Shown here one piece after another: positions 56,362-64,000 of a stretch of 64,000 bases of DNA. The notes under the pieces were generated by a model. It ran no database searches. It was not told the origin of the DNA and saw nothing but the letters and a program-made list of their open reading frames with translations. Each line of letters starts with the position of its first letter. The first letter of the stretch is position 1. Position numbers and translations under genes: made by a program. Source of the DNA: Trileptium ribeirensis (lineage: Eukaryota > Nematoda > Enoplea > Enoplida > Thoracostomopsidae); contig JASANE010016063.1 in the NCBI GenBank assembly GCA_030248225.1, positions 1 through 64,000 on the forward strand. Reading direction: 5' to 3'.

Positions 56362-57959
56362 ACAATGTTTATTTTATGATGTTATGCTAGCGGAAGCTTC
56401 TTATTTCTTTTAAATTAGCATTTTTTCAAAATTATGCACTAAAAATCTAAAAGTTCGAAATAAATAGTATATCAAAGTAGGCATCTATTACCCATTCAAT
56501 CAAAGCAAGTGACAATTTTCTAACTCTACATAAGTGAGGGTTGTATAACGCGGCAAACTTATTAGAACAAAGGTTTTGTAATGTTCCTAATGGATATATT
56601 AATAATTAAATTTGTAAAGTATTAATATATAATTACATTTCACATGAATAATATCTTCGCTTTCGTGATATTCCGAATATTACAAAAACTTTGCCGTGAT
56701 TTAATTTATATAAACATGTGTTTGTTCTCACGGCCTATGGATTTAGTTGCAGTTATAGATCATGGGATTAAGTGCAGTGAATAAATTGATTCAGCGCTTA
56801 TTATAATAGTTAGCTAATGTAATGGTAAGGTCGCGTATCCAGACGATTCTTAGTTTGGGATAGCAATGCTTTTTTATTTTTCCCGTGATTTACTTAATAG
56901 GCACCGGAGCATAGCTGTAGCCTTGATCAATTTTTCATTCCATTCTATTGAAAATTTTAGGCTAAAAATAATATGAAACAATATTAATAATTTTGCTCGA
57001 TCTTTGCTTGAGTTTTGCTACAAAGCTTTATTCAGTCATTCATGAATTGTCCGACAAACCGTCATGGACTTCTTGATCATGTTTTTTAAACTAAACTGCG
57101 GTTGAAGACATGATCAAGAAAGTATACACTCCCCGTCATACAGCATCAAGGCCGACTTGGTTCGATATTGCCTTACACGGAGAAAGCAAGATATTTTATT
57201 CGGAAACAAGTCAATGTGTTCATTTATGTACCAAGTATTGTTTATGTACTTCCTAAAAATCGAATTGTTTCATAGCTATAGTCGATTGTTATTTTTTCGA
57301 TTATCACTTCAAAAATATCGCTACCTGCTTGTCCAAAAAGGTTCTATCACTTCTTTATCAATCAGCTAGCAAGACGGACCGAAAGTAATTTATTACGCGG
57401 TTCTGAAAAACAAACATGACAAAATCATGGGCCCAAATTTACAATTTTGGCTGCAAATAGATTTCTTAAGATCACATTTTATGCCAAGATACACACGCTT
57501 TTAGCAATTCTAAACGCTTGTCTTGCTATTGTAGGTTGACCTGGTCTTGGAGTCTAAATCGAAGGCAAAACAAACCTCGTTGGCTTTCAATTATGCTTTA
57601 TTTAATTTTACGCGCGAGCACCACGACCATTTTTTGTCTACACAGCACAGTCGTCCAGGTCGGTTTGGGTCCGGTTGGCCCAGTCGAGTATGGTCATAGA
57701 TCATGTCAGGTCAGCGGGTCTAGGTATAACCAAATTAATATATACTATGTTCTGTTCCGGTGCAGTACACTATTTTGCACAATTTCAACTTAAGATTTGG
57801 TGGTCCCAGCTGTGATCAATGAGAATGCTTATGTATTACATGCGCTAAATGTATAAGCACAGCACAAAATATACTGTATCGCGAATGTATATTTTAAACA
57901 GCTTTTAGTGTTTTCATTCCGAATAATCTAAAAGACTGCATTCGGGTAGGGTTAGGTTT
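56362..57959. other. Interior of the inverted-repeat structure, right of the retroelement
   Basis: About 1.6 kb between the gypsy LTR and the right arm. TGATCATG-CATGATCA words form a local inverted repeat at 57075-57115. Open frames at 57157-57369 and 57518-57793 lack recognisable motifs, and no transposase was found. Confidence 0.4.
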
Positions 57960-58899
57960 ACGAATTTTCGGGTAAGGTATGGTCTGAAAATTTGGATCCG
58001 ATGCGGTAATCTGCTTGTCAACTTAACCTTATAATAATTCGCGCTCACATTTTTGGTATTCGAAGTTTAGCGAACGCGAACATGGACTCTGTGAAGTTTA
58101 AAAACAATTCGGGTACGCGTACATTTGCCCAATTAAAGATTGCCGAAAACAAGAAATTGTTTTTAATTAAATAATTTTCGTACAGTTACGTTATAATCAT
58201 AGGTGGGAAGAATTTGAGTTGCCACACTTCTGAGGAACTGCTTATAGAAACCTCTGTGATACAGCTAAAATCCGAAACCATTAATTTTATGTTTTCTAGG
58301 ACATAGTAATCAATATTTCTTGTAGACCTCGAAATTCATGTAACAGGAGTTTTTCCGGCATTGATTTAAAAAGTCGTCAAATTTTTTAACCAAATTTCCC
58401 AAACTTGTGCACTGGTTGTCAGTCATCGTTGAATGTTGCGGCTGCGCTTGTAACAAAGTATATTTTTGGCGGTGAAAATGTCTCTACGATATCCTACATG
58501 ACTTAGTGTATGGCTAATGCTTTAAGTCGTACACAGCAAGTGATATTTTGGTTTTCGTATATAGCGGAGGAGCCAAAAATATTAACCCTATCCCGCATGG
58601 AGTCCCACATTTGATACAATGTATATCGTGAACAGATCCGCTAACCGAGTTTGTCGTAGGGCGGCGATTGCCCTTGCGTTGTTAGCTCGCTTTGTATTGT
58701 TGTTAGATCCTCAGCACGATTCAGGTTCAAGCCGAAGCTGCGACGAGTTTGTTCAACATTGTACGAACTGCACATTAAATTGATATGGAATAAGAGTTAA
58801 CCTTGCTATGTTGAGTTTTGGAGTGAATGTGCAGTATCCCTGACTAACGTACTGAGTTGGAAAATACTGCAGCAATTGAGCTAAATTTGACTCAACCTT

Positions 58900-59168
58900 T
58901 TATTGTATCAACGTGTCTCCACTTTAGTCACAGTCAGTTATATTCATTAAGATAGAAATGCATTCGGCGCCAGATATAAATTGAATAGCAAAATGTGTTG
59001 ATGTGCTTCGGAAATGTGCTACTCTGTCATTGTTTAGTTTTTTTACCAGCTCTGGCAGATACGCTCAAGTACTTCGAAATCCTTGCAGTTAAATACTTCG
59101 GTAAATACCGATATAGTCGATTTCAACGACGAAACAAGTATACCTACACACTATATAGGAATTTTAAG
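58900..59168. other. No feature recognised
   Basis: Short spacer between the large inverted-repeat structure and the pogo-like pseudogene. Nothing is supported. Confidence 0.4.
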
Positions 59169-59803
59169 TGCATCTCGAAATATATTTTGAAAGGCACAAA
59201 TATTGCTACGTCCAGTGGCTGTAAGACATGAGACGAATGGCATGGAAGGAGGCATATAGGTACACCTGCCTCACTTGCTTTCATGTGGAAATCCTCACTG
59301 CGCTCATGTGCACCGTGGCCGTCGACAACTAAGACGTACTTCTCGCCTTCAGGTAATGGATCTAGATGTTTAACAAGCGGTCCATCCAGGCAGCAATCTG
59401 ATCTTTGTTTATATAGCCCGTTTTAAAACAGGTGACGACAGAGTGGCGGAGGATCTTGCCTGCTAATGGCACCTTTGTTGCTACCTTTCGTGATTACGTA
59501 TGGAGAAATAAACTTGCCGGCGGCGTTACAAGCGAAGATTATAGTTGTTGTGGCTCCACGCTCTTGAGATAGAACGTGGCAGACACAATGAGATCAACGT
59601 TCGACAACTTTACCGGCTGAATTTGGAACAATTTGTACACCTATTTCATTCGATGTTGAACATCCGGTCCTGGAAATTCTTGATACCTTTAAAGCGCACC
59701 AAATCTTCAAACCGTGGCGCAAACTGGTCCTAACTTGACACATTTTGTGAGTCAGAAAAGGGAGCGCAAATTTATCTAGCTGTGCAACATAATATAATTG
59801 CAA
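59169..59803 (-). pseudogene. pogo-like DDE transposase pseudogene (3' part)
   Basis: On the minus strand, conserved blocks appear in order: NEIGVQIVPNSAGKVVER (59594-59660), SQERGATTTIIFACNAAGKF and ISPYVITKG (about 59470-59560), EGEKYVLVVDGHGAHE (about 59300-59350) and CLLPCHSSHVLQPLDV (about 59210-59260). These match the DDE_1 domain of pogo/Tigger transposases, where the blocks normally read DETG, LLxDGH and LQPLD. The first catalytic Asp is replaced (NEIG), an in-frame TGA lies near 59595 and a TAA in the middle, and the reading shifts between blocks. The enzyme would cut and paste DNA at TA sites. The N-terminal DNA-binding half is not visible. Confidence 0.85.
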
Positions 59804-60460
59804 CTTAAAATTTGCAAATGCTTCATTGCATAGCAGATAAAATTAACCTTCAGGATTATTCATTTTATTATAGAGTTTTTCCGAAAAACAGTTTTATGAT
59901 CTCGGAATTAATACGTGTATGGAGCTAAACAGCTTGCACACAACAAATTTGTACAAACGGTAGTATATTTTAGAGATATATTCAAAGTATTTAATTTATA
60001 TCAACTATGCAAACTATTGTGTCGGCTCTGCTGTTATTGACAGCTTCTCTAAACACTTAATGACTGCAACGAGTCAAGGTTACTACGTTGAAATAAAACG
60101 AAACGAACCGTTTGTAAGAGTTGAATAAAGCACGAATACGAATGTTTGGCCGCGAATTTACGCCAGGTAAAAGTTATCTTGCGTTCAGACGCATTGAAGA
60201 TGGCCTGAAGAAACGAATGTGATATTTCTCCCCACCTGAAATAAGTGCTACGAAAATGCGAAGCAGTTTCAGTATTCGCCCGCTTCTATTTAGGGTATGC
60301 ATACTGATGGGGGACTTATCCCTATTACGGCATGTGATCCCTCATATCGCGAAGCCGTGATCCTGGCAGGTGGTGCGACCCCAGTGGCGCCACCGCACTC
60401 GCGCGGCTACCACCGCTCCGGCACCTAAAAACGCTCTCGCTCACCCTGGACTTTCCCTTT
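59804..60460. other. No recognised gene
   Basis: The N-terminal half of the pogo-like gene would be expected here but is not recognisable. 60355-60440 is GC-rich with GTGGCGCCAC and GGTGGTGCGACC hairpin words, immediately before the C-rich run. Confidence 0.4.
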
Positions 60461-60465
60461 TTTTT

Positions 60466-60497
60466 CCCCCCCCCCCCCCACCCCGCCCCCCCCCCCC

Positions 60498-60540
<43 letters not shown>

Positions 60541-60571
60541 ACCCGGCAACCCCCCCCCGCCCCCCCCCCCC

Positions 60572-60640
<69 letters not shown>
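60466..60640. repeat. Extreme C-rich run (about 175 bp)
   Basis: Almost pure C on the plus strand with rare A, G and T interruptions. The only clear break is CGACCCGGCAACC near 60539. Frames opened by it (poly-Pro on plus, poly-Gly on minus) are meaningless. Such a tract could form i-motif or G-quadruplex structures and is also a typical place for sequencing or assembly error. Confidence 0.95.
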
Positions 60641-60641
<1 letters not shown>

Positions 60642-60654
60642 TATACATATTTAA

Positions 60655-62590
60655 TATTATTTGGGTTCATAATGTGTGTATTTTACAGTTTCACAGCTCT
60701 GTACATGACGATAATTTAAGTTTATGCGGAACAATGACGTGTTGATGTATTTATGACCATAAATAATATTAAATATGGTTTGCAGCCACTTCAAAATGTG
60801 TGTATTTTACAGTTTTACAGCTCTGTACATGACGATAATTTAAGTTTATGCGGAACAATAATGACGTGTTGATGTTTTTATGACCCCAAATAATATTAAA
60901 TATGTTTTGCAGCCCCTTCAAAATGCGTGTATTTTACAGTTTTGCAGCTCTGTACATGACCATAATTTAAGTTTATGCCGGAAAATTAATGACGTGTTGA
61001 TGTTTTTATGACCCCAAATAATATTAAATAGGTTTTGCAGCCCCTTCAAAATGTGTGTATTTTACAGTTTCACAGCTCTGTACATGACGATAATTTAAGT
61101 TTATGCGGAACAATAGTGACGTTTTGATGTTTTTTATGACCCCAAGTAATATTAAATATGAAATGCAGCCACTTCAAAATGTGTGTATTTTACAGTTTTA
61201 CAGCTCTGTACATGACGATAATTTAAGTTTATGCGGAACAATAATGACGTTTTGATGTTTTTATGAACCCAAATAATATTAAATATGTTTTGCAGCCTCT
61301 TCAAAATGCGTGTATTTTACAGTTTTACAGCTCTTTACATGACGATAATTTAAGTTTGTGCGGAAAAATAATGACGTTTTGATGTTTTTATGACCCCAAA
61401 TAATATTAAATATGTTTTGCAGCCCCTTCAAAATGTGTGTATTTTACAGTTTTACAGCTCTGTACATGACGATAATTTAAGTTTATGCGGAACAATAATG
61501 ACGTGTTGATGTTTTTATGACCCTAAATAATATTGAATATGTTTTGCAGCCACTTCAAAATGTGTGTATTTTACAGTTTTACAGCTCTGTACATGACGAT
61601 AATTTAAGTTTATGCGAAACAATAATGACGTATTGATGTTTTTATGACCCCAAATAATATTAAATATGTTTTGCAGCCCCTTCAAAATGTGTGTATTTTA
61701 CAGTTTTACAGCTCTGTACATGACGATAATTTAAGTTTATGCGGAAAAATAATGACGTGTTGATGTTTTTATGACCCCAAATAATATTAAATATGTTTTT
61801 CAGCCCCTTCAAAACTGTGTATTTTACAGTTTTACAGCTCTGTACATGACGATAATTTAAGTTTATGCGGAACAATAATGACGTTTTGATGTTTTTAAGA
61901 CCCCAAATAATATTAAATATGTTTTGCAGCCCCTTCAAAATGTGTGTATTTTACAGTTTTACAGCTCTGTACATGACGATAATTTAAGTTTATGCGGAAC
62001 AATAATGACGTGTTGATGTTTTTATGACCCCAAATAATATTAAATATGTTTTGCAGCCCCTTCAAAATGTGTGTATTTTACAGTTTTACAGCTCTGTACA
62101 TGACGATAATTTAAGTTTATGCGGAACAATAATGACGTGTTGATGTTTTTATGACCCCAAATAATATTAAATATGTTTTGCAGCCCCTTCAAAATGTGTG
62201 TATTTTACAGTTTTACAGCTCTGTACATGACGATAGTTTAAGTTTATGCGGAATAATAATGACGTGTTGATGTTTTTATGACCCCAAATAATATTAAATA
62301 TGTTTTGCAGCCCCTTCAAAATGTGTGTATTTTACAGTTTTACAGCTCTGTACATGACGATAATTTAAGTTTATGCGGAACAATAATGACGTTTTGATGT
62401 TTTTATGACCCCAAATAATATTAAATATGTTTTGCAGCCCCTTCAAAATGCGTGTATTTTACAGTTTTACAGCTCTGTACATGACGATAATTTAAGTTTA
62501 TGCGGAACAATAATGACGTTTTGATGTTTTTATGACCCCAAATAATATTAAATATGTTTTGCAGCCCCTTCAATATGTGTGTATTTTATA
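60655..62590. repeat. ~127-bp satellite array, 15 copies plus a partial
   Basis: TGTGTATTTTACAGTTTTAC recurs about every 124-128 bases from 60675 to 62576. Each unit contains TTTGCAGCCCCTTCAAAATG and GACGATAATTTAAGTTTATG. Edge units on the left are more diverged (60655-60930), and the right two-thirds are highly homogeneous. The array begins directly after the C-rich run. The minus-strand frame of 92 codons at 61660-61938 is periodic and not a gene. Confidence 0.97.
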
Positions 62591-63427
62591 TCGGGATTAA
62601 GATCAATTTGATTTTACCAACAAACTAATATATTTACCGAATATAAAACGAAAGCCAATTATTTATCTATGAAATATAATTGGATATGTTCTAATTAGAT
62701 CTAAAATATATTGGATCTATAATCTTGCAGGAATTCAATTGATCAGCATTCACTTAACATTTTGTTGCAGCAGTGTTACTTAATATGAATCGTTTTAAAT
62801 GAGTATGCTGCTATGACATATTTTCCTTTAAAAATTAAAATTTGCTCAACCTACGGTTTTACCGTTTTACTAGTCTGCTAGTCGATTATGTATTATCTAA
62901 AACTGAAAATTTTAATACTAGATGCTACGCGGACAGCGTTGGGTTGAAATACGCGTTATCGATCTAAAAAATTAACATATAAAATAAAAAAATTATGTGT
63001 CGCTATCGAATTAATTTTAGTAATAAATTAATCAAATTTCAAAAACCAAAAATAGCAGTTGTAAGTGGTTCATTTTAATGCTCACTCACAATCTGATGAA
63101 CCCATTATAAAGAGATTGTAATCAGCTTCTGACCACAGCTATTGTTCTTTGGTGTTTCAGTAATTATGTATACGTAATTATAGCACTTTTGATCTAAACA
63201 CCTCAAATTAACACAGTAACAAAAGGGCGGATTAATGGTTTGTATAACCTGAGATTACCGACCTTAAACAGGCAGTATACTAAAGACTGGATCTGATATC
63301 ATACATCAACCCGATCGAATCCAAACTTTCCAAAGCTTTAATAATCCCATAACCGATTATCATGCAACTGCAATTATAACTCGTAGGCTGTGTGTGTATG
63401 TTCTCTTCCACTATTTTATCAAATACT
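62591..63427. other. No feature recognised
   Basis: AT-rich sequence between the array and the 28S fragment. No gene is supported. Confidence 0.5.
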
Positions 63428-63550
63428 GGCAGCCAAGCGTCCATAGTGACGTTGTTTTTGATTATTCGGTGCCGGCTCTTCCTATCATTGTGAAGCAGAA
63501 TTCACCAAGCGTTGGATTGTTAACCCGCCAATAGGGAGCGTGAGCTGGGA

Positions 63551-63583
<33 letters not shown>
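63428..63583 (+). rRNA. Diverged 28S rRNA fragment (pseudogene or rRNA-derived repeat)
   Basis: GGCAGCCAAGCGTCCATAGT, CGGCTCTTCCTATCATTGTG, AAGCAGAATTCACCAAGCGT, TGGATTGTTAACCCGCCAAT and TAGACCGTCGTGAGACAGGT are near-exact matches, in order, to a highly conserved part of the large-subunit rRNA (the region around and just after the sarcin-ricin-proximal helices of domain V-VI). It is about 156 bases with roughly a dozen differences from the animal consensus, including GTTGTTTTTGATTATTCGGT where the consensus has GTTGCTTTTTGATCCTTCG. Homology stops abruptly at both ends. It cannot function as rRNA. It may be an rDNA fragment or part of an rRNA-derived SINE. Confidence 0.93.
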
Positions 63584-64000
63584 TAATGGCCACATCTAAG
63601 CCATATTGTTTATATGCGCTGGTGGTTCGACTATCTGCTTTTTGACCTTAGGTGGTGCAGTTCAGTATTCTGTGGGGTACTCTAAACCAAATATTTGGGA
63701 GCCTTAGCTGAACCGAACTCGACCAGACCCAATCGCAAACTCGGCATATTTAAATATGAACCGACCAGACTGCCATCTCTATAATATTTGTATACATGCA
63801 TTGCATTCATTTCACTGAATTTCACGACCCGCTTTCTTCTAAAGCTTTGAAAAATGTTTAGTCTATGTTATCTCCGTGAGATTGAGCATTGGAAGCACGT
63901 AGAATATCGTTCCCTGATAATCATAACAACAACCACAAATTCGTTAGTAAAATTTATAAAAAGGTCTTTTCATACATTCTATTGGTATTTATTTAATCAC
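63584..64000. other. No feature recognised
   Basis: Sequence following the 28S fragment to the window end. It contains AACCGAACTCGACCAGACCC (63711-63730). If the 28S fragment heads a retroposon, this would be its body. No poly-A or tandem tail is seen. Confidence 0.4.

Larger units (their letters stand above)
50428..58899. mobile_element. Large inverted-repeat structure with ~0.9-kb arms
   Basis: The left arm (50428 to about 51345) and right arm (about 57960-58899) are reverse complements at roughly 90% or better. The outer end reads AAGGTTGAGTCAAATTTAGC at the left, with its complement ending at 58899. Inner matches include GGATCCAAATTTTCAGACCA and AATTGTTTTTAAACTTCACA. The arms hold no recognisable gene, although a 258-base frame (50548-50805) exists in the left one. 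The interior is about 6.6 kb, most of it a gypsy relic. It could be a foldback-type element or a long-TIR DNA transposon whose core was replaced by the retroelement. No target duplication was found. Confidence 0.88.

Noticed and set aside
57950..57970. Telomere-like GTAGGGTTAGG
   Set aside because: A single occurrence without tandem TTAGGG units.
50428..58899. Polinton/Maverick-type element
   Set aside because: Long inverted repeats fit, but no DNA polymerase B, retroviral-type integrase outside the gypsy order, packaging ATPase or capsid genes are visible, and the interior is too short.
60325..60654. Poly-glycine or poly-proline protein
   Set aside because: Both frames are translations of a C-rich homopolymer tract.

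Overview
The window looks like AT-rich nuclear DNA from an invertebrate animal. The evidence is a Ty3/gypsy retrotransposon relic primed by tRNA-Lys, a decayed pogo-like transposase, short hAT-type and TTAA-flanked non-autonomous elements, tRNA-like dispersed repeats and a scrap of 28S rRNA. The phylum cannot be fixed from the sequence. I found no intact, recognisable host gene and nothing bacterial. The region reads as a gene-poor, repeat-packed block.

Region by region: 1-7130 is a giant palindrome (arms about 3.3-3.5 kb, centre near 3331) whose outer ends are degenerate ~80-bp tandem repeats, as in foldback elements; it carries a nested MITE and GC-rich hairpin modules in both arms. A TAAA microsatellite follows (7184-7352). 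7.9-15.4 kb holds several tandem arrays (30-bp palindromic units, ~225-bp units, 21-bp units beside a tRNA-like segment) and small inverted-repeat elements. 15.5-27.3 kb is mostly AT-rich unique-looking DNA sprinkled with MITEs and three dispersed families. 27.3-45.5 kb is dominated by arrays of 97, 33, 131, 99, 143, 71 and ~285 bp, one of them split by a hAT-type insertion with an 8-bp target duplication. A GC-rich possible exon lies at 42.04-42.38 kb.

45.5-50.4 kb holds inverted-repeat elements and old dispersed copies. 50.43-58.90 kb is a second large inverted-repeat structure (arms ~0.92-0.94 kb) whose interior contains a minus-strand gypsy relic with one 440-bp LTR, a tRNA-Lys primer site and broken gag, protease, reverse transcriptase, RNase H and integrase. 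59.17-59.80 kb is a pogo-like transposase pseudogene. 60.47-60.64 kb is an extreme C-rich run abutting a 15-copy ~127-bp array, and 63.43-63.58 kb is a diverged 28S rRNA fragment.

Nothing here forms a working pathway. The clearest theme is inverted repeats whose terminal regions are themselves tandemly amplified (1-7130 and about 44.7-46.05 kb), together with an unusually high number of unrelated tandem arrays. All alignments were made by eye, so boundaries of degenerate elements are approximate.
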